Shown: positions 1 through 5,918 of the stretch, piece by piece
How positions within the stretch are numbered: position 1 is the stretch's first letter
How the letters are laid out: each line of letters starts with the position of its first letter
Source of the DNA: Oscillospiraceae bacterium
GTDB taxonomy: Bacteria; Bacillota; Clostridia; Oscillospirales; Oscillospiraceae
Assembly (NCBI GenBank): GCA_020025615.1
Contig: JAHHRT010000053.1
Location: forward strand, 1 to 10,275
DNA: 10,275 nucleotides
Direction of reading: 5' to 3'
Made by a program: the position numbers and the translations under genes
Notes under the pieces: generated by a model
The model's database searches: none
What the model was told of the DNA's origin: nothing
The model's input: the letters and a program-made list of their open reading frames with translations, nothing else

Positions 1-2
1 TT

Positions 3-356
3 TTAATATCTTTCGTTCTGTGCAACGTCCAGGACAAAAATCACAACGCCGCCGCACTGAATGGGGACCTGTACGGAGGACATGGTCAGAGGAGAAACCG
101 GCATACCGGCGGGCTCATACTGCATCTCGGTACGTCTGCCGTACTGCTTCAGCAGGCCCAGGGCCTCGTCCAGATACTCGTGGTTCACACCGATCATAAT
201 GGTTGCGTTCATCTTTCTCAAAAAGCCGCCGCTGGACTGCAAAACGGTCACATAGAAGCCGTTGCCATTCAGATTCTCAACCACTTCCCGATAATCGTCA
301 TTCTGAAGAATCGCAATGATCAGCTTGTCGCAATTTTCATTTTTGGTGTTTTTCAT
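3..356 (-). CDS. pstA: Cyclic-di-AMP receptor, PstA/DarA family (DUF970)
   Basis: This 117-residue PII-like signalling protein binds cyclic-di-AMP as a trimer. The N-terminal strand KLIIAILQNDD, the loop SSGGFLRKMNATIMIGV (41–57, matching the family TTGGFL-x3-N motif that contacts the ligand) and the C-terminal strand CGGVVIFVLDV (101–111) are diagnostic. The central segment (78–95) corresponds to the flexible B-loop region. The ATG at 356 is chosen because AAAAGGAGA lies 9 nt upstream; a frame starting at 383 would place that ribosome site inside the coding sequence. The gene follows folA by 93 nt, with no clear promoter of its own. In B. subtilis the homologue darA (yaaQ) follows tmk, so the setting beside thyA keeps a link to dTMP synthesis. 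The TAA stop ends at base 3, just inside the window. Confidence 0.92.
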   Translation of the reverse strand: MKNTKNENCDKLIIAILQNDDYREVVENLNGNGFYVTVLQSSGGFLRKMNATIMIGVNHEYLDEALGLLKQYGRRTEMQYEPAGMPVSPLTMSSVQVPIQCGGVVIFVLDVAQNERY

Positions 357-393
357 AATATAAAATCTCCTTTTCAGAATCATTTGGTATTAG

Positions 394-447
394 GACCGCC
401 GGGCTCCGCAGGAACCCGGAATCGGGATTTGCGCAATCCTCCCGGTC
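394..447 (-). repeat. Inverted-repeat cluster in the folA–pstA gap (possible three-way junction)
   Basis: The 93-nt gap between folA and pstA holds nested inverted repeats. On the minus strand an outer pair GACCG/CGGTC (443–447 with 394–398) encloses GGATT/AATCC (435–439 with 425–429) and CCGGG/CCCGG (415–419 with 399–403). This would form a three-helix RNA element starting 2 nt after the folA stop. No T-tract follows, so it is not a typical terminator. An alternative pairing, CGGG-ATT/AAT-CCCG, is also possible. Its function is unknown. Confidence 0.45.
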
Positions 448-449
448 TG

Positions 450-929
450 TTATTTTCTTACATAGAGGCACATCTCATAACGGATGCCGTTTTCCTCCCC
501 GGACTGGAGCACTGCCTCCTGCTTCCAGGCGGGATCTTCGTCCAGGTTGGGAAGGTAGGTATCCGACTGAGGAAGGGCGTGGACCTTGGTGATATAGGCC
601 TTATCGCAATAGGGCAGCATCTGGCGGTAGACACTGCCGCCGCCGATGACCATGGTGCGCTCTGCCTGCTGAGAAAGGGCCATTGCCGCCTCCGGCGAGG
701 GGCAGACCGTAAAGCCGGGATAGGTCTTTCCGCTTCTGGTCAGCAGCACATTCACCCGACCGGGCAGGGGCTTCTGCCCCGGGAAATCCTCCACCGTCCG
801 CCGTCCCACAATGACCATGGCTCCCCGGGTGGTCTCCCGGAAGAACTTTCGGTCCGCAGACAGGGCGATGGGCTGGGTGCCATCCTTACCGATGCCCCAA
901 TCCTCATAAACCGCAGCAATCAGTTCCAT
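450..929 (-). CDS. folA: Dihydrofolate reductase
   Basis: This 159-residue enzyme reduces dihydrofolate to tetrahydrofolate with NADPH, restoring the cofactor used up by ThyA. The substrate-protonating acid is D26 (LSADRKFF). NADPH-binding motifs are VGRRT (41–45), the LPGR turn (55–58) and MVIGGGSVYRQMLP (93–106). The length is standard for chromosomal DHFR. One oddity: the near-invariant active-site Trp after the proline in the M20-loop region (W22 in E. coli) is I21 here (TQPIALSAD). Some clostridial DHFRs also lack this Trp. The change could alter substrate closure or antifolate binding, but I cannot predict the effect. The ATG lies 9 nt after the thyA stop, with GAGGTG overlapping that stop. 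Confidence 0.95.
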   Translation of the reverse strand: MELIAAVYEDWGIGKDGTQPIALSADRKFFRETTRGAMVIVGRRTVEDFPGQKPLPGRVNVLLTRSGKTYPGFTVCPSPEAAMALSQQAERTMVIGGGSVYRQMLPYCDKAYITKVHALPQSDTYLPNLDEDPAWKQEAVLQSGEENGIRYEMCLYVRK

Positions 930-938
930 AGCTTCACC

Positions 939-1769
939 TCAAATCGCCATAGGGATTTCAAAATCAAAGGGGTGGAACTGATAGCCCTCCATGTGGAAGG
1001 AATCCTTGGTAAAGCGGTAGAAATCGGTGACCGTGGGGTCTACCGTAAACTTGGGGGCTTCATAGCCATCCAGCTCCAGCATGGCCTTCACAGCGGGGAT
1101 ATGCCGGTCGTAGATGTGGCAGTCTGCAATCACATGGACCAGCTCGCCCACTTCCAGCCCTGCCACCTGGGCCATCATATGGGTCAGCACTGCATACTGA
1201 ACCACATTCCAGTTGTTTGCGGTGAGCATATCCTGGGACCGCTGGTTCAGAATGGCGTTGAGCTTATTGCCGGTGACGTTGAAGGTCATGGAATAGGCAC
1301 AGGGATAGAGGTTCATCTCGTGAAGGTCCTCAAAATTATAGATGTTGGTGAGAATCCGACGGGAAGCGGGATTGTGCTTCAAATCATAGATCACCCGGTC
1401 CACCTGGTCGAAATCCCCTTCGGGATAGTGGTGCTTGATGCCCAGCTGGTAGCCATAGGCCTTGCCAATGGTGCCGTCAGGGCCTGCCCACTCGTCCCAC
1501 ACATGGCTGCCCAGGTCCGCAATGCGGTTGGACTTCTTCTGCCAAATCCACAGAAGCTCGTCCACGGCGCTTTTCCAATAGGTCCGCCGCAGGGTCATAA
1601 TGGGAAATTCCTGGGACAGGTCATAGCGGTTCACCACACCGAAGGTTTTAATGGTATGGGCCGGGGTGCCGTCTGCCCAGTGGGGCCGCACTTCCAGGTG
1701 TTCATCCGAAAAACCGTGCTCCAAAATCTGGCGGCAGGTCTGCTTATAGAGTTCATCTGCTCTGCTCAT
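939..1769 (-). CDS. thyA: Thymidylate synthase ThyA
   Basis: This 276-residue enzyme methylates dUMP to dTMP using 5,10-methylene-tetrahydrofolate, producing dihydrofolate. The catalytic cysteine is C157 (LYPCAYSMTF). R177, S178 and D180 (QRSQD), N188 and H218/Y220 (DCHIYDRH) match E. coli C146, R166, D169, N177, H207 and Y209 at a constant offset of 11. The motif around the cysteine is LYPCAYS rather than LPPCH, as in a clostridial ThyA subgroup. The ATG at 1769 is chosen because AGGAGG lies 7 nt upstream; a longer frame to 1829 would run through the promoter. The TGA stop overlaps the GAGGTG ribosome site of folA, coupling the pair so that the dihydrofolate made here is reduced by the next gene's product. 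Confidence 0.97.
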   Translation of the reverse strand: MSRADELYKQTCRQILEHGFSDEHLEVRPHWADGTPAHTIKTFGVVNRYDLSQEFPIMTLRRTYWKSAVDELLWIWQKKSNRIADLGSHVWDEWAGPDGTIGKAYGYQLGIKHHYPEGDFDQVDRVIYDLKHNPASRRILTNIYNFEDLHEMNLYPCAYSMTFNVTGNKLNAILNQRSQDMLTANNWNVVQYAVLTHMMAQVAGLEVGELVHVIADCHIYDRHIPAVKAMLELDGYEAPKFTVDPTVTDFYRFTKDSFHMEGYQFHPFDFEIPMAI

Positions 1770-1796
1770 GGGCTTTCCTCCTCTTTTCTTTCCGCT

Positions 1797-1825
1797 ATCA
1801 TACCACAAGGCCCCGAAGATAACAA
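1797..1825 (-). promoter_or_regulatory. Promoter of the thyA–folA–pstA unit
   Basis: TTGTTA (1820–1825, 4/6) and TATGAT (1797–1802, 5/6) are spaced by 17 nt, with TGG just before the -10 (extended -10). Transcription would start near 1790, giving a leader of about 20 nt that is mostly the ribosome site (GAGGAGG). It lies between the terminator at 1884–1929 and thyA, where a promoter is expected. Confidence 0.75.
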
Positions 1826-1883
1826 CCACAAAACACCTGAGAGCCTCGCTTCTGAATATGAAATTTTATCTTTGGGCAAACGC

Positions 1884-1929
1884 AAAAATCCGGCGAAGCC
1901 AGGAAAGGGCCTGGTTTTCGCCGGATTTT
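1884..1929 (-). terminator. Strong, possibly bidirectional terminator after the UPF0210 gene
   Basis: A 13-bp perfect outer stem (AAAATCCGGCGAA with TTCGCCGGATTTT) is topped by a 5-bp inner stem (CCAGG/CCTGG) and a 6-nt loop, with a small internal bulge. On the minus strand it ends in TTTTTG and on the plus strand in TTTTC, so it could work in both directions. It separates the UPF0210 unit from the thyA promoter about 60 nt downstream. Confidence 0.8.
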
Positions 1930-1938
1930 CATTTCCGA

Positions 1939-1975
1939 AAATTTTTCCAGGACAAAATACTGTCCTCAAAAATTT
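1939..1975 (-). terminator. First of two 3' hairpins after the UPF0210 gene
   Basis: Just past the stop codon an inverted repeat pairs AAATTTTT (1968–1975) with AAAAATTT (1939–1946) and AGGAC (1962–1966 region) with GTCCT, around an 8-nt loop; one unpaired G lies on one side and two on the other. Only TTTTC follows it, so it is a weak terminator alone. It may act with the next hairpin or protect the 3' end. Confidence 0.5.
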
Positions 1976-1977
1976 CT

Positions 1978-3336
1978 TTAGTTACGCAGGCTCTGCAGGG
2001 GTGCGGGAATCCGACCGCCGCGCTGGGTAAAGCGCTCGCTGCCCTCTGCGTGGACGGGCATCACAGGTGCACTGCCCAGCAGGCCGCCCATCTCCACCCG
2101 GTCACCGATGTGCTTGCCCACGGCGGGGATGATACGCACAGCGGTGGTCTTGCTGTTCACCATGCCGATGGCGGCTTCATCCGCAATGATGGCGGAAATG
2201 GTGGAAGCAGTGGTCTCCCCGGGAACGGCAATCATGTCGAGGCCCACAGAGCAGACACAGGTCATGGCTTCCAGCTTCTCCAGAGCCAGGGTGCCGGACT
2301 CTGCGGCAGCAATCATACCCTCGTCCTCAGACACCGGGATGAAGGCACCGGACAGGCCGCCCACGTGGTTAGAGGCCATGACGCCGCCCTTCTTCACCGC
2401 ATCGTTGAGCATTGCCAGGGCTGCGGTGGTGCCGTGGGTGCCGCAGACATCCACGCCGATTTCTTCCAGAATCCGGGCCACGCTGTCGCCCACCGCAGGG
2501 GTGGGAGCCAGGCTCAGGTCCACAATGCCGAAGGGAACGCCCAGGCGCTTGGAAGCCTCCATGCCCACGATCTGGCCCATCCGGGTGATCTGGAAGGCAG
2601 TCTTCTTGATGGTCTCCGCCACCACATCAAAGGGCTGACCCTTGACGCTTTGCAGGGCGTGGTACACAACGCCGGGGCCGGACACACCCACATTGATGAC
2701 GCACTCGGCCTCGCCCACACCGTGGAAGGCACCTGCCATAAAGGGGTTATCCTCCACCGCATTGGAGAACACCACCAGCTTGGCACAGCCCAGGCCGGAG
2801 TCCTCAGCGGTGAGCTCCGCAGTCTTCTTTACAATCCGGCCCATCTCCGCCACGGCATCCATGTTGATACCGGCCTTGGTGGAAGCCACATTGACGCTGG
2901 CGCAGACCCGCTCGGTGCAGGCCAGAGCCTGGGGAATGGAGCGAATCAGCTTCCAGTCCCCTTCTGTAGCGCCCTTCTGCACCAGGGCAGAGAAGCCGCC
3001 GATGAAGTTCACGCCGCAGGTCTTTGCCGCTGCATCCAGGGTCTGGGCCAGCTTCACATAGGAATCGGTCTGGCAGGCACCCGCCACAATGGCGATGGGA
3101 GTGACGGAAATCCGCTTATTCACAATGGGAATACCGAATTCCTTTTCGATATCCTCGCCCACCTTCACCAGGTCCTTGGCACAGCGGGTGATTTTGTCAT
3201 AGACTTTCTGACAGCAGGCATCCAGATCCGGGTCACAGCAGTCCAAAAGGCTGATGCCCATGGTGATGGTGCGGATATCCAGATGCCGATTGTCGATCAT
3301 ATCCAGGGTCTGTAAAATATCATTCCGACTGAGCAT
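1978..3336 (-). CDS. UPF0210 / PFL-family protein (DUF711)
   Basis: This 452-residue cytosolic protein of unproven function is full length for the family. Recognisable blocks are NKRISVTP (73–80), GVNFIGGFSALV (108–119), FSNAVEDNPFMAGAFHG (190–206), INVGVSGPGVV (214–224), IVDLSLAPTPAVGDSVA (271–287), GTHGTTAALA (299–308), ASNHVGGLSGAFIPVSED (321–338) and NSKTTAVRIIPAVGK (394–408). The 'PFL' label reflects a distant structural resemblance to pyruvate formate-lyase. I see no glycyl-radical loop, so radical chemistry is not supported. The protein has 14 cysteines, including two vicinal pairs close together (C33-C34 and C41-C42). The ATG follows TGAGGTG, 9 nt after the ACT gene stop. Two hairpins follow the stop codon, ending this unit. 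Confidence 0.93.
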   Translation of the reverse strand: MLSRNDILQTLDMIDNRHLDIRTITMGISLLDCCDPDLDACCQKVYDKITRCAKDLVKVGEDIEKEFGIPIVNKRISVTPIAIVAGACQTDSYVKLAQTLDAAAKTCGVNFIGGFSALVQKGATEGDWKLIRSIPQALACTERVCASVNVASTKAGINMDAVAEMGRIVKKTAELTAEDSGLGCAKLVVFSNAVEDNPFMAGAFHGVGEAECVINVGVSGPGVVYHALQSVKGQPFDVVAETIKKTAFQITRMGQIVGMEASKRLGVPFGIVDLSLAPTPAVGDSVARILEEIGVDVCGTHGTTAALAMLNDAVKKGGVMASNHVGGLSGAFIPVSEDEGMIAAAESGTLALEKLEAMTCVCSVGLDMIAVPGETTASTISAIIADEAAIGMVNSKTTAVRIIPAVGKHIGDRVEMGGLLGSAPVMPVHAEGSERFTQRGGRIPAPLQSLRN

Positions 3337-3345
3337 GGCGGCACC

Positions 3346-3615
3346 TCAGATTCGATGCATGGCATCGAAGATGTCTTCCCGCTGGATGCGGATGGACACT
3401 CCCATGTCGTTGCCCATGGCCTCCATCTTCCCTGCCAGCTCCTGAATGGGGGCATTGGCCTGGGAGATCTCGGTGACCATGATCATGGTGAAATAGCCGT
3501 CCATGACGGTCTGGCTGATATCCAGGACGTTGATATTAAAATTCGCAAGCTGGGTGCAGACGGTGGCAATGATGCCCACCCGGTCTTTTCCCACAACGGT
3601 AACAATGGCTTTCAT
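3346..3615 (-). CDS. ACT domain protein (UPF0237 family)
   Basis: This 89-residue protein is a single ACT domain: MKAIVTVVGKDRVGIIATVC, then the helix, then INVLDISQTVMDGYFTMIMVTEI and a second helix/strand. ACT domains bind small ligands, usually amino acids, and regulate partner enzymes. The G9-K-D-R-V-G-I loop is the usual ligand-binding turn. The length and sequence fit the UPF0237 stand-alone ACT group, related to the GcvR repeat. The ATG follows AAAGGAG by 9 nt, 14 nt after the Dabb gene stop. Its own stop (TGA) overlaps the GAGGTG ribosome site of the UPF0210 gene. UPF0237 next to UPF0210 is a recurrent pair in Firmicutes, so the ACT protein probably senses a ligand for, or modulates, that neighbour. 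Confidence 0.93.
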   Translation of the reverse strand: MKAIVTVVGKDRVGIIATVCTQLANFNINVLDISQTVMDGYFTMIMVTEISQANAPIQELAGKMEAMGNDMGVSIRIQREDIFDAMHRI

Positions 3616-3629
3616 AGCTACATTCTCCT

Positions 3630-3911
3630 TTACACGTCATAATCCGCTGCAACGCGGGAATCCAGGAGATGGAAGAAATGGGTCTTAGCCTCCTGGTGCA
3701 GGGGATGGACTGCGTAAGCGTCCAGTGCCTCACGGCTCTCAAACTCAGAGTAGAGGGCGTAATCCATGCCGTTATAAGCACGGCGGACCTCCAAATGGAG
3801 CAGGCCGGGAATCTGACCCACCAGGGGTTCCAGAACAGAGGCAATGAGCTTCACAGCCTCGTCCTTGTTGACGTCCGCTTTAAAGGTATACAGAACGATG
3901 TGCTTAACCAT
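3630..3911 (-). CDS. Dabb (stress-responsive A/B barrel) domain protein
   Basis: This small 93-residue protein starts MVKHIVLYTFK and carries the family pattern: a short N-terminal strand with the conserved His, a helix, IPGLLHLEVRRAY, then YALYSEFESREALDAYAVHPLHQ and a C-terminal strand ending in ADYDV. Dabb proteins form small dimeric alpha/beta barrels; most bacterial members have no assigned reaction. The ATG at 3911 is chosen over a longer reading frame (to 3968), because AAAGGAG lies 9 nt upstream and the longer frame would read through the terminator stem. Its stop sits on the ribosome site of the ACT-domain gene (GTGTAAAGGAG), so the two are probably coupled. No promoter is obvious; it may depend on terminator read-through or a promoter inside the S1 coding region. 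Confidence 0.85.
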   Translation of the reverse strand: MVKHIVLYTFKADVNKDEAVKLIASVLEPLVGQIPGLLHLEVRRAYNGMDYALYSEFESREALDAYAVHPLHQEAKTHFFHLLDSRVAADYDV

Positions 3912-3927
3912 AATGATTCTCTCCTTT

Positions 3928-3965
3928 AAAAAAATACCGGGGCGGTATGACACTGCCCCGGTATT
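3928..3965 (-). terminator. Rho-independent terminator after ispH–S1
   Basis: A perfect 11-bp stem (AATACCGGGGC at 3955–3965 on the minus strand, pairing with GCCCCGGTATT at 3933–3943) encloses an 11-nt loop and runs into seven T residues (3934–3928). It lies 12 nt past the fusion gene's stop codon. The T-tract abuts the AAAGGAG ribosome site of the next gene, so terminated transcripts exclude that site. It closes the dnaG–sigma–cmk–ispH/S1 unit and may act as an attenuator for the genes beyond. Confidence 0.9.
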
Positions 3966-3977
3966 CAAACTTAGAAA

Positions 3978-5918
3978 TTACTCAGCGTCTTCCTCGCCCT
4001 GCTCCAGCAGTGCACGGATGGACAGAGAGATACGCTTGTTCTCAGCGTCAATGTCGGTGATCATGACCTTGACTTCCTGGCCCTCGCTCAGCACGTCCTC
4101 GGGCTTGCCGATGCGGCGGTCAGCGATCTGAGAAATGTGAATCAGGCCGTCAACGCCGGGCAGGATCTCTGCGAAAGCGCCGAAGGTCATCAGCTTCACA
4201 ACCTTGGCATCCACAACATCACCAACGTTGTAGTTGGTCATGAACTGGTTCCAGGGGTTCATAGCGTCGGTCTTGTAGCCCAGAGAAATCTTGTGCTTCT
4301 CGGGGTCGAAGGAGATGACGTAAACGTCGATCTCGTCGCCAACCTTCACAACGTCAGCGGGAGTCTTGATGCGGTTCCAGCTCAGCTCGGAAACATGAAC
4401 CATGCCGTCAACGCCGCCGATGTCCACGAATGCGCCGTAAGAAGTCAGGGACTTCACAACGCCGTGGTACTTCTTGCCGACCTCGATCTCGGACCAGATC
4501 TGCTCCTGAGCAGCCTTGCGGGACTCAGCGGTAACAGCACGGATGGAGCCGATGACACGGCGGCGAGCACGGTTGACCTCAGTAATCTTCAGCTCAACAG
4601 TCTTGCCAACCATCACGGACATATCGCCGCCGCGGGCGATGCCGGACTGGGAAGCGGGGATGAACACACGGATGCCCTTGACATTGCAGACCAGGCCGCC
4701 CTTGTTCTCCTCAGTGATCTTGCCCTCAACAGTGGTCTTCTCCTCGACATAGGTAGCCATGTCGTCCCAAACCTTCAGGCCGTCCAGCTTCTTCTTGGAC
4801 AGCTGAACAGTGCCCTCCTGGTCGTTAACGCGAACAACGAAAACCTCGATCTCGTCGCCAACCTTCAGGATATCCTCGGGCTTTACAGAAGGATCTGCGC
4901 TGACTTCATCATAGGGGATGTAGCCGGCATGCTTGGTGCCCAGGTCCACCTGGACTTCGGTGTTGCCAATGCTGGTAACGGTGCCGATAACCTTATCTCC
5001 TGTATTTAAAGTCTTGATGGACTGCTCGAGAAGCTCGGCAAAGTTCTCCTCCTGTACAGTCTCAACATTAATAGTGTCGCTCATAGTCTTGTTGACCTCC
5101 TTTATAATCCACGCTGGTGTCGACGCACCGGCAGTGATTCCAACATCAGTAACACCCTGGAAAAAGTCGAGATTCAAATCGGCGGCGTTATCCACCAGCG
5201 CGACCTTTTCACAGTGTTCTCGGCAAATCATGGCGAGCCGGCCCGTGTTGGAACTTTTAGGATCTCCTACAACGACCATAGCCTGACAGGATTGACTCAA
5301 TTCTGCTGCTTCGCTTTGCCTATACTCAGTTGCTCTACATATTGTATCAAATATTTTCAAGTTAGTAAACTGTTTTTTTGCAAAATTTACGCACAATTTC
5401 CACAAATATTCTGTGGAGGTGGTCTGTGAAACCATGCAGATTGGCTTAGAGGCTGGAATTTTCTCGGTTTGCACCCATTTTTCCAGCTCCTCAACACTTT
5501 CAAAGACCTGACATTCCCCGCACCAGCCGGCAATTCCCTCCACCTCCGGGTGGGTGGGTGTGCCGATGATGATGGGAAGCCGCCCTTCCTGCTCTGCCTT
5601 GCTCACAATACCGTGAATCCGCTTGACGAAGGGACAGGTGGCGTCGATGATTTCCACACCCCGCTCTTCCAGCCGCTCATAGACTGCCCGGCTCACGCCG
5701 TGGGAGCGGATGATCACCGTATCTCCCGGCTGTGCCTGCTCCGGCTCGTCAATGACCGCAACGCCCATGGCCCGGAACTTGTCCACCACATGGCGGTTAT
5801 GGATGATAGGCCCCAGGGTCACCACCCTTTTTCCGGCCTTTGCGGATGCTTCCACCAGCTCCACCGCCCGGCTCACACCGAAGCAGAAACCGGCGCTTTT
5901 TGCCACGGTGACGCTCAT
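3978..5918 (-). CDS. ispH: Bifunctional IspH (HMBPP reductase) fused to S1-type ribosomal protein
   Basis: This 646-residue fusion has two halves. Residues 1–278 are 4-hydroxy-3-methylbut-2-enyl diphosphate reductase, the last step of the MEP isoprenoid pathway, yielding IPP and DMAPP. The three [4Fe-4S] ligands C12, C95 and C194 are present, as are H40, H73, H123, E125 (THPEVEG), T167 and the SSN motif at 222–224. Residues about 306–635 hold four S1 OB-fold repeats (about 306–376, 395–462, 481–549 and 566–635), as in Firmicutes S1-like proteins. These bind RNA and help mRNA engage the 30S subunit. An ispH–rpsA fusion is known in Clostridia. The start shares ATGA with the cmk stop. Oddities: M279 at the domain junction has its own strong Shine-Dalgarno, and codons from about 156 to 223 are AT-rich and use ATA, AGA and AGG, unlike the rest of the gene. 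The S1 half uses the biased codons of a highly expressed gene. A strong terminator follows the stop by 12 nt. Confidence 0.95.
   Translation of the reverse strand: MSVTVAKSAGFCFGVSRAVELVEASAKAGKRVVTLGPIIHNRHVVDKFRAMGVAVIDEPEQAQPGDTVIIRSHGVSRAVYERLEERGVEIIDATCPFVKRIHGIVSKAEQEGRLPIIIGTPTHPEVEGIAGWCGECQVFESVEELEKWVQTEKIPASKPICMVSQTTSTEYLWKLCVNFAKKQFTNLKIFDTICRATEYRQSEAAELSQSCQAMVVVGDPKSSNTGRLAMICREHCEKVALVDNAADLNLDFFQGVTDVGITAGASTPAWIIKEVNKTMSDTINVETVQEENFAELLEQSIKTLNTGDKVIGTVTSIGNTEVQVDLGTKHAGYIPYDEVSADPSVKPEDILKVGDEIEVFVVRVNDQEGTVQLSKKKLDGLKVWDDMATYVEEKTTVEGKITEENKGGLVCNVKGIRVFIPASQSGIARGGDMSVMVGKTVELKITEVNRARRRVIGSIRAVTAESRKAAQEQIWSEIEVGKKYHGVVKSLTSYGAFVDIGGVDGMVHVSELSWNRIKTPADVVKVGDEIDVYVISFDPEKHKISLGYKTDAMNPWNQFMTNYNVGDVVDAKVVKLMTFGAFAEILPGVDGLIHISQIADRRIGKPEDVLSEGQEVKVMITDIDAENKRISLSIRALLEQGEEDAE
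5084..5103 (-). promoter_or_regulatory. Internal Shine-Dalgarno and ATG at the IspH/S1 boundary
   Basis: Inside the fusion gene, AAAGGAGG (5096–5103) precedes an in-frame ATG (codon 279, first base 5084) by 11 nt. The sequence encodes I-K-E-V-N-K-T-M, exactly where the IspH fold ends and the linker to the S1 repeats begins. Initiation here would give a free four-repeat S1 protein of 368 residues. The spacing is slightly long but workable. That this site is used is inference; part of the AAGGAGGT run is constrained by the K-E-V residues found at the IspH C-terminus. Confidence 0.55.
5341..5369 (-). promoter_or_regulatory. Candidate internal promoter within the ispH half
   Basis: TTTACT (5364–5369, 4/6 to the -35 consensus) and TACAAT (5341–5346, 5/6 to the -10 consensus) are separated by exactly 17 nt. 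A TGA directly before the -10 gives an extended -10. Transcription would start near 5334, about 250 nt before the internal ATG at 5084. The site falls on the F-T and D-T-I codons before cluster ligand C194. The protein sequence constrains it partly, but the codons ACA, ATA and TGT are AT-rich choices in a GC-rich gene. AT-rich DNA produces such matches by chance, so this is only a candidate. Confidence 0.4.

Noticed and set aside
1770..1829. Upstream-extended start for thymidylate synthase (20 extra residues)
   Set aside because: The extension overlaps the -10 and -35 promoter elements and the ribosome site; the ATG at 1769 fits both.
180..2030. Long plus-strand open frame of 616 codons opposite folA and thyA
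   Set aside because: It lies antisense to two genes with full catalytic motifs, runs through a promoter and terminator region, has no ribosome site and looks like no known protein; it is a by-product of GC-rich codon use.
1768..3315. Plus-strand open frame of 515 codons opposite the UPF0210 gene
   Set aside because: It is rich in His, Gly and Ala from complementary codons, has no family resemblance, and covers a well-conserved minus-strand gene.
1978..3336. UPF0210 protein as a glycyl-radical pyruvate formate-lyase
   Set aside because: The 'PFL' family name suggests it, but no glycyl-radical loop (RVxGY-type) is present and no activase gene is nearby.
3912..3968. Upstream-extended start for the Dabb protein (19 extra residues)
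   Set aside because: The extension would be translated from the terminator hairpin and has no ribosome site; the ATG at 3911 has AAAGGAG and matches the family N-terminus.
4137..5009. Plus-strand open frame of 290 codons opposite the S1 repeats
   Set aside because: It is a shadow of the strongly biased S1 codons, without a ribosome site or recognisable domain.
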